In this document: one piece after another, positions 1 to 9,068 of the stretch | How the letters are laid out: every line of letters starts with the position of its first letter | Numbering within the stretch: position 1 is the stretch's first letter | NCBI GenBank assembly: GCA_003427395.1 | Contig: BFEA01000103.1 | Location: 1,625,111-1,647,126 of the forward strand | Direction of reading: 5' to 3' | Source of the DNA: Chara braunii | Taxonomy: Eukaryota; Streptophyta; Charophyceae; Charales; Characeae | DNA length: 22,016 bases | The notes under the pieces: generated by a model | The model's input: only the letters and a program-made list of their open reading frames with translations | Database searches by the model: none | Told to the model about the DNA's origin: nothing | Translations under genes and position numbers: made by a program

Positions 1-612
1 AGAATCGGGATCCCGATGGGAAAGAGTACCTCCCCCCCGTTGGCATATATCTTGTGTGCTCGCGCCGAATATCTGTTTATCCGGAGTTTGGGTAAGCATA
101 GCAGGGTGGTTTTCGGCATTCGCTTGATTGACGACGTCGGTCTGTTCATTGTGGAGGGACATCTGAAGAGTGCATCCGCAGAAGATATATTTTTTAGATT
201 TACTGAATGTTACTCTGATAATCTTACATTAAAAAGAACGGACAGCGGAACGGGTGTTTGAATCTTCCTTGGTTGTGTGGTGAGAATCAACAGCCAACGA
301 CCATTCGTGGAATGTGTTCAGGTCTCAAAGAATGAGGCAATGTTGTGGTCTGAGGAGCGTCTTACCTTCTTTAATGGGCAATCACACCTGTCTTGGGGCA
401 GTAAGACTCAGAAAAGCGCAGTTCTTACCAATCACCTGCATCGTATTGATCGTAATACATCTGCTCGACATGAAATCCCGAGACGAGTTGTGTCATTGAA
501 GAGGGAATCCAGGTTGAAAGACGTACGCTCTAATTTCTTTCTGAGGGTACTTAAGCGATTTGCTTTCGAGCGGGATGCCCACTGGAAGTTGGCAGTTGAT
601 ATGGTAAGTTGA
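1..612 (+). pseudogene. Reverse transcriptase C-terminal fragment (palm motifs to thumb), broken by one stop
   Basis: The frame is open from base 1, so the protein began before the window. It starts with GIPMGKSTSPPLA, which matches the reverse transcriptase motif B pattern (G-x-P-x-G-x-x-x-SP-x-LA). About 45 residues on comes IRLIDDVGLFIV, the motif C catalytic box with the DD pair in an L-I-D-D form. LTLKRTDSGTGV and then IFLGCVV fit motifs D and E. A TGA at 259-261 separates these last two; a TGG or CGA codon is the likely source. The downstream part (277-612) is basic and thumb-like. The spacing and the G-P-M-G-SP-LA box recall Penelope-like or other non-LTR enzymes rather than Ty3 or copia polymerases, but the class is uncertain. 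The same frame stays open past 612 with stops only at 610, 781 and 880, so the protein may have been longer. No endonuclease domain is recognisable. Confidence 0.7.
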
Positions 613-1229
613 AACTCTATCTTTCTGGTCCCTGCAGCGCTCTGTAGTGACAGGGCTTGTGACGGAGTTGAAGTTTGTTTAGTGGCTGGTCCTTTCCCGG
701 TTGTGACCAAGAGTGTATTTTTAGTTAGGCCTCTTGGAGCTGAGGCTTGTCTGGTTTTTGTTTGGACTTTGGGTCCACTGTAGGATTTCAGTTTGGACTT
801 CGCTTTCACTGTAGGTTTTGTAGAGGGTCATGGTACGGGCCCCTTCTGTCTTTGCTTCAATTTTTTGTTATGCATCATGTAGTACTTTTTTAGGCCCCTT
901 GAGCCCGGGTCTACGTGTTGTTTGGGGTTTATTTTGGCTTGAGTTGACCTACCCAATGAAGTACCCCCTATCTAGGGTAATAAGCATGGGTAGTATTGAT
1001 ACCGTAAGTACCGGCACCTGGACGAGCTGTTAGCATCACGGGTACTTAAGTAGTGTTTGGTTCAGTAGTAATCCTCTCTCTTGCGGTGGACGGTCCATCA
1101 CGGCTTTGGCCCCGATTGACCATAGGTTTGTGGTATGAGTGGCGGACCATTGGGATTGCGGTTCGGAATTGATTGATGATTACTGCAGTTTCTTTGCATT
1201 GTGAGCTACGTGTGATGTGTCCTACTTAC
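613..1229. other. Region without a recognised gene
   Basis: The frame of the upstream reverse transcriptase continues here as hydrophobic, cysteine-rich translation with stops at 781-783 and 880-882. It could be decayed C-terminal coding sequence or the retroelement 3' untranslated region. An A-rich tail is not seen. Nothing else is recognised. Confidence 0.3.
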
Positions 1230-1230
1230 G

Positions 1231-1314
1231 TGTGTGGTATGTTCTATTGTCGCACCCTGTGTAATAAAGAGTACATGTGTGTTCTATCTTTGCACACTGT
1301 GTAATGATGAGTAC
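1231..1314. repeat. Direct repeat, two copies of ~42 bp
   Basis: Copy 1 (about 1231-1274) and copy 2 (about 1275-1314) share GTTCTAT, GCAC, CTGTGTAAT and GAGTAC in the same order. They differ by a few substitutions and a short indel. This is a simple local tandem duplication at the edge of the AT-rich region. Confidence 0.6.
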
Positions 1315-1319
1315 ATCTT

Positions 1320-2780
1320 CTTATCTCAACATAGACCTTAACATAAAACTATAAAACTTAATAAACAAAGTCACAAATATCGGTCAGTAAATAAACAAGC
1401 AAACATCACAACACCCACATATCCATCACAACTCTATATAAAATAGAAAGGGTAAAGGATAACCCATCAGAGATGCAGATCGTATGACATATCATTATCA
1501 TTATCACTACCTTCAAGGCGTTATTTGTCTATCAAGCGTCAAACACTAAGCCGCATGCTACGCACACACAAAAGTCACGTTGGCAGATACTAATATGGTC
1601 AACTCTACCATTCCCAGAAACTCACATCCCGCTTTACACACACAACTTCAATTATCATCAATGTTATCATAAAACATATTCAGTCCTTTATCATTGTCAT
1701 TAAAACAAATATGGTTGAAAATCCCAAGAAACACAACAGTCTAGCTTGAGAGTTGGTCAAACCTTATATCAATCTGAATTAAATGCAACACAACATAGGC
1801 CAATACCCAAGCTAAACTTAAGTTCGTGGGACATAATCCTACCTTATCCTTGACACTTATATAAAAATACCAACAATTTCGATAACATTTCTCATAGGGA
1901 GGGGTAGATTGCCTATATTTTTTAAGGTCATAAAGTATTTTAATTTCTCTATATTTTAGAAAATTTCGTTAATGCTTCCCATAGGAAAGGGTCTTTGCAA
2001 AATTTATATAGAACTAAATATTAAAAACCTATCAAATTTCTAAATGAAAATAAAATAAAATTTTATCTAACTCCTTTGATTAAGAAAAATTTGGGCAGTA
2101 CTTTCCCTAGAAAAGTACTATCAAAAAATTTATACCAATCCAAATTTGAAGTTAGTTAACATTCCTAGTTTTTTCGAAAATAATTTTGTCGAACTCTCCA
2201 AATTATTAAGAATTTGGGTAGCGCATCATTTCGAGAAGGTAGCTTCGCATATTTAAACCGACTCAAAGATTACGAGGTAGTCAACACCTATAACTTCACA
2301 TAAAAGATGTCTAACTCTTTTAATCAGTAAAAATATGAGCAATATTTCCTTCAGAGAAAACAAATTGTTAAATTTATACGAATATAAAAATGAGCTTAAA
2401 CTATTTAACTATGTAAAGTCTGAAAAATCATCTATTCTTAAATCTTGTAGAAATTCGAGAAGCACATCCCTTAGGAGAAATGATATCCCGATCCGTACAA
2501 GTCTCAGTCATAAAACAAAAAAATATACATAAATCAAACTAACTCCTATCACTCCAGCACGTGGTGAAAACTAAAGCAACTACTTATATTAAAACTAAGA
2601 CTCAGAATAAGCAGAACTCATACTCAAACACCTGTCAATCCTTACCATAATGGGTAAGTACTCTCACAAAATTCCCAAGTTATTTTTCACATAAATAGTT
2701 TATTAACTCTCGGTTAGATAAACTTCAATATCACACTTGCATAGGGCATAAGAAAGTCTGTGCATACACAAAATAGAGGG
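1320..2780. repeat. AT-rich repeat region containing ~121-bp tandem units
   Basis: Composition shifts sharply to A/C-rich and then AT-rich. From about 1945 to 2500 a degenerate unit recurs around a core resembling AAATTTGGGYAGYRCTTYC followed by an A/G-rich TAGAAARGG stretch. The core anchors fall at about 1965, 2091, 2214, 2334 and 2454, giving spacings of 126, 123, 120 and 120 bp. CTAACTC-type sequence precedes several copies. The copies are strongly diverged. There is no credible coding sequence: the 65-codon ORF at 2335-2532 lies inside the repeats. The region abuts the truncated 3' end of the minus-strand retroelement and may be part of a long terminal repeat, an untranslated region or a satellite. 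A related piece lies at 21,660-22,016. Confidence 0.65.
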
Positions 2781-2785
2781 TACGA

Positions 2786-3090
2786 CTACTTCCCTTTAAT
2801 TAGGTAGTTAACTATGAAGGGTTTTCCCTCCTCATCATCATAAAAAGACAACCCCAACACTACTCCCTCATCTTTCAATTTTTCTTGTAAAGTTTCTGCA
2901 GCAATCTGTCTTTTCTCAGTCAAAGATAAGTCAGCCCCTTGTCTCACCATTTCTCTTAGAGGCTCTGCAAGGGTAGCACAATGGGGAATGAAAATCCTCC
3001 AGAACCCAGAGACACTCAAGAAGCTTCTGACGTCTGTCACTCGTTTGAGCGGCAGAGGTCAGTTCACAATTTTATCTATCTTTGTCCACC
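2786..3090 (-). pseudogene. pol: Ty3/gypsy reverse transcriptase C-terminal connection and start of RNase H, truncated
   Basis: The translation contains KIDKIVN, a stop, then PLPLKRVTDVRSFLSVSGFWR and IFIPHCATLAEPL. This is the block after the reverse transcriptase palm in Ty3-type elements (K-I-x-K-I-x-x-WP ... VR-x-FLG ... R-x-FI ... A-x-PL). The stop sits where W is normal, so TGG to TGA is likely. GKPFIV then marks the entrance to RNase H, where a conserved aspartate should soon follow. Instead the frame runs a few residues to a stop at 2786, and no RNase H or integrase is found below it. The 3' part of pol is therefore lost or replaced by unrelated AT-rich DNA. It lies one frame away from the preceding segment. 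Confidence 0.8.
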
Positions 3091-3620
3091 CCCTGGTTTC
3101 CAGAAACAACACCAGTGGTTAACATACGGTCCATCAACAGGCTCAACAACATTAGAGACAATTTTCTTATCAAGATACTTTACTACTTCTGCCTCTTCTT
3201 TCAAGGCATACTTGGTCGGTATGTCATTCCATGAAATATGATCAACTGTCCAGATCGTTGTCATCGTAACCATATCTACATCCAATCGCCCTCTTTCTTC
3301 ATCATTAAAAGAGAATGCACCAGAGAACTCTTCACACACTTTGAAGATATATTCTTTCTCTTTAGGCAAGATGAACTGGTCTGAACATATCTTCATCGTG
3401 TCAAACATTTCCGTTGTGACTTTATTCCTCAATTTCGCAGATTCCCTTAATGCTTTAATAATTTTTCTTTCCTTTTTCAGTGTCTCATCATAATCTTTCT
3501 CAATTAGGACTGCCACCGGGTTCTTTTTCACCCCCTTGGGCTTGTATTTTTATTTTGACTCAGTGACTATTTTCCTAAAGAAGGATGTGTTGATGTAACT
3601 TTAATTTTATTTTTTCACCA
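3076..3620 (-). pseudogene. pol: Ty3/gypsy reverse transcriptase N-terminal region, core deleted downstream
   Basis: In frame, FSGAFSFNDEERGRLDVDM is followed by DHISWNDIPTKYAL and then EEAEVVKYLDKKIVSNVVEP, with GPYVNHWCCFWKPGGGQR last. This matches the start of Ty3 reverse transcriptase: H-x-x-W ... P-x-Y-x-L ... the helix before V-x-EPS-x-x-PY ... and W-x-V-x-K-x-G-x-R. The frame meets TAG at 3076-3078 just where LR-x-x-x-D-x-R-x-LN should follow. The next recognisable residues (KIDKIVN) belong about 200 residues further along in an intact enzyme. Motifs A, B and C, including the YxDD box, are absent. An in-frame TAA at 3550-3552 and a frameshift between about 3577 and 3610 separate it from the protease segment. 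Confidence 0.82.
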
Positions 3621-4948
3621 TTAGCATTTTCAACAGACTTCTTAAATGCTTCAATTTGCCCTACTTCATCTTTGAGTTTGCCAAGGGCTTTCATCATCTT
3701 TGAGATCTGATTGATATCAATTGAAACTTCCTCCTTGACTTTTTGTTTGTTTTTTCCTTTTACCTTCCTTATCTTCTCAACAGATTTCTCTCTTCTAATT
3801 GAGTTAGTTGATACTTTATGCTTATGATGATGGGAAGTACAAACCACAAACGTTTGTTCCTGTGCAATCTCTGAATCTTGCAAGCCAATCCAGGATGACT
3901 TCTCATGACTGAAGAACTGGACAACTTTCATCCTATGTAAGAATTGAGTGTCCAGGATACAATCATGGTCTAGATCTGGTACCACAAATCCCAGGAGTTC
4001 AACTGATATCATCCCAACCATGATGGACAAATTGTCAATGAATCCTGCCACGAAGAGTTGTCCAACAATATTACTTAACATTTGCTTTGAAAACCTATCA
4101 AATGTTAGGTCGCAGGCTTCCATAGCTCTCTAAGAGATAAGTATCATTTCTGCTCCAGAATCCACTAGAGCTCGGATTTTCACTTGATTAATGTAAATAG
4201 TTAAATACCCACAGCCCATGGTTGCGAATCTCATTTTACACTCTGGCAAGGTTTTGTTGACTTGGCTGGGAAAGACTGATCCCAGATAGTTAACTTCCAT
4301 CTTTTTCTTATCAATTAATTTCTTGAGTTTCTCTCTCAACTTTGACGTTAAAGTCGTTGCCTCTTTGAAAGACAAAGTCACTTCTGTTTCTTCCAACATT
4401 TTTGTAATTATATTCATAATTACAGTTTCATCTTCCAACTCACTCTTGAGGATAAATTTTATCTTCTTCCCTTGATCACTTTTCTTAAATTGGGGGTTTG
4501 GTTTTTGATTATCAAGAATGTCAATTAGAGTCTCCTCAATTTTTCTTCTCTTCTTTTTCTCTATCATTTGTAGCGTAAAGCATTGAAGATTCCTCACTTC
4601 TCCAATCACCTTGTTGGGTTCCATAATAAGTTCCAAAGGTAGATTATTCTCGAAAGACACCATGTTGGCTGAACAGGAGAGCTCACTAAGTGAAAATGCT
4701 ACTAACTCGTAAGAAGTCTGAGAAGCAGAACTCTTCCCCAATGAGAGTCCGTTCAGCGAAGTCTCGTCCGATATATCTTCTACTAATGTTAGAGACTGTA
4801 GAGACAACTCAGTCAGTGCAAAAAAGTCATCAGTCTTTTGTACAAGCTCTTCAAACAATTCACCAATGAAGAAGTGGACATTCACATTGATTTTTCTCTT
4901 CTTTTTTTTCTTCATCTTCTCTTCATGTTTAAGGGTAAGAAGTCTCAT
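3575..4948 (-). pseudogene. Retroelement aspartic protease with long charged flanking regions
   Basis: CGYLTIYINQVKIRALVDSGAE includes the retropepsin active-site triad, read as D-S-G at about 4154-4162. A TAG at 4130-4132 follows almost at once (CAG is the likely source), then RAMEACDLTF in the same frame. Further on, PDLDHDCILDTQFL fits the conserved C-terminal strand where ILG is usual, so the glycine appears changed to aspartate. The domain thus retains its catalytic aspartate but is interrupted. The N-terminal side (about 4250-4948) and the C-terminal side (3575-3850) are rich in K, E, L and S and look like linkers or coiled coil. Neighbours are the zinc-knuckle gag region upstream and reverse transcriptase downstream, the usual Ty3 order. 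Confidence 0.78.
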
Positions 4949-4978
4949 ACCCCCAGGATGTCTGGGATCCAGTTTGTT

Positions 4979-6064
4979 TCATGAACTGCCACAAACATGA
5001 CCTATTGTATCCTTCTTTGTCACCCCACTCTTCACATCCTCCTCCAATGGTTTACAGTAGGTGGTAGTATGACCTCCTTCACCACAATAGTAACAGACAA
5101 AATTCTTCCTTTGACGTTCATCATAATTTTTTTTCTCTCTGTTTTTTTTTTCACCATTCCCTTTGTTATGTCATGACCTGGAGGAATCCCCTCTCTTACC
5201 ATAGTCATCATCATCATCATCATCATCATCATCTTCGTCTTCGTTTTCAGCCTTCTTCTTCCCTCTTTCATCAGCAACATGGTTAGCATGCATGTAGTTG
5301 GTCATAACTCGTTGAATAAGATTTACAGCACTCAAAGTGTTCCCCCTGCTCATACCATTCTCGGTCTCACAGTCTTTAGCCAGTGTACTGATCTGATCTA
5401 GTGACCACTTCTTGTGTGAGACCGTAGGTAGAGTTTTAACTATTGCAACCATTTCGTCTCATCTTAGAGGGTAGTGTCGAGCTTGATTGAGAACAGTCTG
5501 TCTCTCATTATCTGTAAAATTGGTCAGAAAAATATGGCATCTTTGAACCCCATCCAAATATGGGATTCTCCTGACGATTCTGATGAAAGTTTGAAGGAAG
5601 ACATTGAAGGTGTCATACTTAGCTCTTATGATGTTGAGTAGGTCCTTGGTAGTAGTCGGGACAGAATCTTTCTCAAATTCTCTTTTCATTCTCTCTTTCA
5701 CTTCTTCCCATGTTGTAGCCCCTTCCATCAACTCTTGAAAAGCCAACCTCGACTCAGTATCACAATAAGATAGAAGGTGTTTGAGTCATTGTTTATCTGT
5801 CCAACTGTAACTGAGCCCAAATAATTCATACTCATCTAAAAAATCATTTACCTGAGGACCTCTGAAGCATAAAATCCTCTCATATGGCTTTTTTGCCCTT
5901 GCAATATCTGACCCTCCTTTTATTGTATCAACTCTCTCGACCAGTTCTCGTATGATAGCAACCAGAGCTTCTTCGTTAGTCCCCGCAGAAGAGTTGGGTC
6001 TCCCTCGTCCTACCATTTTAACCATAAACTTCCCCTGATAGTCTCTTATCTCTCTTCCTGTCAC
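4979..6064 (-). pseudogene. gag: Gag-like capsid/nucleocapsid region with CCHC zinc knuckle
   Basis: One reading frame shows YERILCFRGPQVNDFLDEYE, LKHLLSYCDTESRLAFQELM and ATTWEEVKERMKREFEKDS. This is the F-x-G-x-x-V-x-x-FL-x-E ... W-x-x-x-K-x-x-x-x-x-F layout of retrotransposon gag capsid domains. An acidic run of about ten aspartates lies at roughly 5200-5240. A perfect zinc knuckle follows at 5054-5095 (C-YY-C-GEGG-H-TTTY-C), the nucleic-acid binding nucleocapsid motif. In-frame TGA stops occur at 5786, 5459, 5171 and 4979; each could derive from CGA. The frame continues without shift into the protease segment. The knuckle is easy to miss because the frame around it is split by TGA codons. 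Confidence 0.8.
5054..5095 (-). other. CCHC zinc knuckle coding motif
   Basis: The codons read C-x2-C-x4-H-x4-C with exact retroviral-type spacing, in the same frame as the gag capsid segment upstream and the protease downstream. The motif is intact. It is preceded by a K/N/R-rich stretch typical of nucleocapsid. Confidence 0.88.
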
Positions 6065-6919
6065 CTATGTTCTCCTCTTTCTGATTTTTGAATCCCTTAT
6101 TCTTCTTGCAAGGGATACAAACTCGTTTCTCTCCTCTCTTGTTTGCTCTACCCCTTGGGAGTTTTGTACGTAGAGAGTGTAGGCAATAATAGAGTGAATG
6201 GTGATCAAAGGCAACGAAATTCTTCTCAATCTTCCAATATAATCTTCAATCAGTTCTCTTTCATCATATTTACTCAATCTTCTGTTATACTCTTTCACAG
6301 TACCGCTGATCATAAAGTATCATGTAAGATCTATAATCTCATATTCAAATTGCATGGCTTACGAACCGCTGTTGATTCTTCTGGCAAGAGAGACTCGTTC
6401 TCTAGAAGAGTGATATGATATTCTCTCAGTAATCCCCACTTTCACTACCTTCAGTAAGTAGTTGATCTCAGTCTGGTCAGTGACGGCTCTCAAAGCAGAA
6501 TCTCTCATCCGATCAAAGAAAGATTGCAAGAACTTCAGTTCATCCAAAGTAGAGAGACCTCTGTCTGAGATCCGAAGAGTCCCTTCTGTCTTAGCAACTC
6601 TACCCTCCAATACAACCCCGAATGTTAGTTGCTCAACCGTATCGGGCATTATCGACCATCATAAACAGTATCAAGAGAGGTAGATCTCATGATGAATATA
6701 GTCGGGGATCTCGAACTAGTGTTCAAAAGTATTTAAGAGTATGGACTTTATCATCATTGTGGACTCACTCTCTATTGCATTACCTACTATGGCAATGGCT
6801 TCCAGAAGAGGCGACCAGTCTCGTCTGTCGTCAAAGTCATCAGTAGTTAAGAAACTAGGGAGTCTCTCAAATTGCCTTATACCTTCTCCCCAAGTTACTT
6901 TCCTCTGTAATTTTTCCAG
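6065..6919 (-). pseudogene. Unrecognised coding region between repeated modules and gag
   Basis: The gag frame extends upstream through this stretch with stops at 6065 (TAG), 6320 (TGA), 6359 (TAA), 6659 (TGA), 6671 (TGA) and 6716 (TAG). About 13 stops would be expected by chance in a non-coding frame of this length. Visible pieces include LLEAIAIVGNAIESES, GRLRRISLPLITIHSIIAY, RERVSLARRINSGS and EFVSLARRIRDSK. The last two share VSLARRI, so they may be an internal repeat. The composition is charged and helical (R/E/L-rich). It may be the matrix-like N-terminal part of Gag. No known family is recognised. Confidence 0.5.
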
Positions 6920-7190
6920 TCATTTTTTTGTCCTTATAAGACTGATATAAGTTTCTAAATGACATTCCAAATAATCAGTTTCTATCTCTAGGCATACCGG
7001 AGCGTAAATCCTTACTTCCAAGCCGGCTGTATTCAAGAACTTGACTACTGGAATGTGAAATATTATTCGCTCTCTTACACAAGTCTCGTATCTCAGGATT
7101 ACAAAGGGATTATTGGACTCAGTTACTTCATAAAGCCTGCCTCTCAAAGCAATTATCCTTGCTGCTGAGAGTATAATCTTGAGCCCTCTT
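6920..7190 (-). pseudogene. Repeated module copy C
   Basis: Beta-rich translation (NPFVILRYETCVRERIIFHI) ends in the core motif LEVRIYAPV at about 6995-7018. A K/R/E-rich tail (SLIRTKK) follows, then a TGA at 6920 with the same frame open beyond it (LEKLQRKV). The ORF start sometimes read at 7147 is a TTG and not a true initiation site; open sequence joins it from further upstream. It has the same layout as modules B, D and A: hydrophobic strands, then (D/E)-x-R-x-Y-(V/A), then a charged helix. Confidence 0.5.
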
Positions 7191-7652
7191 CACCTTCCAC
7201 ACAAAATCTATCATAGCTGATCAGTTATTCCTTGACAAAATATCAGATAAAGAAGGCGTTGGAAATCCCTTAAAGACTTCAAACCGAGTAGATGCAATGA
7301 AACACTTATTTTCTCTCTCGAGTCTCTCTTTCTCTTTCAGCACAACTTCTTCGACAAATCCCTAGCATCTCCCATACACAGCGTCAACACTTTTTTCGTT
7401 AGGAACATAGATCCTTACATCATATATGTCCAAGTCTGTAAAGTAGAATATCATGACATAAAACCGTTTATGATCCCATCCACTTTCGACCATCTCATAC
7501 CTGACAATCTTGTATGGGAACACTTCTCTCGCAGTTAAAGCATTCAGTGATATGAGGAAACACTCGACCTTTTCCTTGGTCGGACATGAACCTCTGCCAA
7601 ATTTCAGTCTTCTCTGTCTGATTTTCGTTTCTGAAGTTTCTTTTGTTTTCAT
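7191..7652 (-). pseudogene. Repeated module copy B with charged tail
   Basis: FPYKIVRYEMVESGWDHKRF leads to YVMIFYFTDLDIYDVRIYVP, with the core motif at about 7398-7421. After a TAG near 7362 the same frame continues as FVEEVVLKEKERLERENKC and then RFEVFKGFPTPSLSDIL, with one more TGA before SAMIDFVWKV. Only two stops occur in about 160 codons. A frameshift near 7170-7190 joins it to module C. The tail pattern (E/K-rich RLE helix, then RF-x-x-F-x-x-P-x-P) resembles the sequence after module A's core (EEREKKLDESG, then YTDYPKPPVP). The true repeat unit is therefore about 130-160 residues. Confidence 0.5.
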
Positions 7653-7776
7653 GACAACCTTCTTATTTCTTCCATCTCAGTATCATGTTAATTATTGTCA
7701 ATCAATTGCTTCCGTTACAATAGCTCTCAGGAATAGGAAAAGTTGGAATTGTCTCATAGGTTACAAGCATTAACCC

Positions 7777-8030
7777 CTATTCCACTTTCTTCTTTCGTTT
7801 GATTAGATCTGTCTTTTCGTCGTAGATAGACTGAACAATAATTTCCCATAACCAGTTAAAGGCCTCACCATCGTTGCAGCCTCCCTTCTTGACGTAATGA
7901 CGAATATCATAGACATCTCCCGCTAAGAAGTGAGTCAGTACTACACAGATGGTCGAACTGCCAGAGTGGTAAGCCCAACAATGCTCACATTGATAAGGAA
8001 ACACCGCTTTAATAGTAAATCTTATGAGTT
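7777..8030 (-). pseudogene. Repeated module copy D
   Basis: FPYQCEHCWAYHSGSSTICV and VVLTHFLAGDVYDIRHYVKK carry the core motif at about 7885-7908. FNWLWEIIVQSIYDEKTDL and a lysine-rich end follow. It aligns well with module A: both have VVLT-x-F-x-x-G-x-x-x-D-x-R-x-YVKK followed by an F-x-x-x-W helix. A frameshift near 8015-8030 links it to poorly preserved sequence upstream. Function is unknown. The paired F-x-Y and D-x-R-x-YV signatures do not match a family I recognise. Confidence 0.55.
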
Positions 8031-8430
8031 ATTTCAGTAAATCGGCAGTTAACATTCTTGATGGAATCTCTTACCCTCTGACTCGTTCTCTTCTTTCTCA
8101 GTTCTTCAAGGACATCAAGGGCTCATAAGGCATACTTGTGATCAAGCCTGATCCTCTCCAATGAATAACGTCAGTCTCCCTCTCCGGTCCATTGTGGTAC
8201 CTCACACATGAGGACATAAGACACAGTTAGCAACTGAAAACTTCCAGTAATATAATGACTCACTCAAGATGTCAAAGTCAATCTGAAAATCTAGACATTG
8301 TCAACAGTTCTCTGATCCTAATCAAAGCTCAAAGTTGTTACTGACCCAGGCTCGTTCCAAACACGAAAAGTTTTCATGTATCCGGCAACGACACCATTTT
8401 TGTCGCACTTTTTCAGTCAGACCTCTTCAG
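8031..8430 (-). pseudogene. Possible decayed coding sequence between modules A and D
   Basis: One frame gives coding-like pieces such as ITGSFQLLTVSYVLMCEVPQ, SLERIRLDHKYAL and ALDVLEELRKKRTSQRV, with stops near 8100, 8150, 8245, 8290 and 8320. The stop density is close to chance, so this is weak support. A candidate primer binding site (8377-8396) falls inside the same stretch. If real, the element's internal region would start here and this sequence would be leader. Confidence 0.3.
8377..8396 (-). promoter_or_regulatory. Candidate tRNA-Asp primer binding site
   Basis: On the minus strand the sequence TGGTGTCGTTGCCGG resembles TGGCGCCGTTGCCGG, the complement of the 3' end of eukaryotic tRNA-Asp and a common Ty3 primer site. 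The two differences are both C-to-T. It is preceded by GCGACAAAAA, where a long terminal repeat ending in CA could stop. A chance match cannot be excluded, and module copy A lies on the far side. Confidence 0.4.
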
Positions 8431-8770
8431 GCGATCAGAGAACCAACAGGTTGTCACGAGGATTTGGATGATGTTTGCAATAAATTAAATAAATTAAATC
8501 CCTTCCTGTTGTGCGCGTCCGGCTTCGAGCGAGACCCTTCAATTGCGGTCTTCGTTGGTTCCCGGTCTTATGAATCTTTGATTTTGATTCGGAACAGCAA
8601 AGAATCATGAAAATAATAGTCATAAAGTTTTGGTGTGTCATGCATGCATCGATCTTGCCAATTTACTAATTTTGTGAACTGTGACAGAATCATCAAGGAA
8701 ATGCAATCATCAAGCAGAGATAATCGAAGAGAAAACATGACTGACCGACTCGAGCAATGACGAGGTAAAT

Positions 8771-8859
8771 GAGGGAAGAGTGAGAACTCATAATAATCTC
8801 AGAGGGAACACATGTAGAGAGTATGACCATCACTAGTCAAGAGTTCTCACTCATCCCTC
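8771..8859. repeat. Inverted repeat with 19-bp arms
   Basis: GAGGGAAGAGTGAGAACTC at 8771-8789 is the reverse complement of 8841-8859 with one mismatch. The arms enclose 51 bases. It could form a cruciform, or be the remains of a small inverted-repeat element. Confidence 0.7.
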
Positions 8860-9068
8860 TGAATCTCACACTCAATCTCTCATTTTGTTGCATGTTTCTT
8901 GTGCTTCCGGCCAAGTCTCCGTACCCTCTGAGGTTGTGGTCTTTCGATGTAGAGTCACCTCAACCCTGCGAGCTCCGAGTATTTCCAACCGAGTCCCATG
9001 ACACGAAAGTCAACCATAGCATTAAACTTTTCCCATAGTGTAGGAAGATATGGTTGAGAGAAAATCCC

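Noticed and set aside
4-17. 14-bp palindrome ATCGGGATCCCGAT
   Set aside because: It lies inside the reverse transcriptase motif B codons, which explain the sequence.
432-809. 125-codon minus-strand ORF
   Set aside because: It is antisense to the reverse transcriptase fragment and low complexity (S/T/K), so it is probably a shadow.
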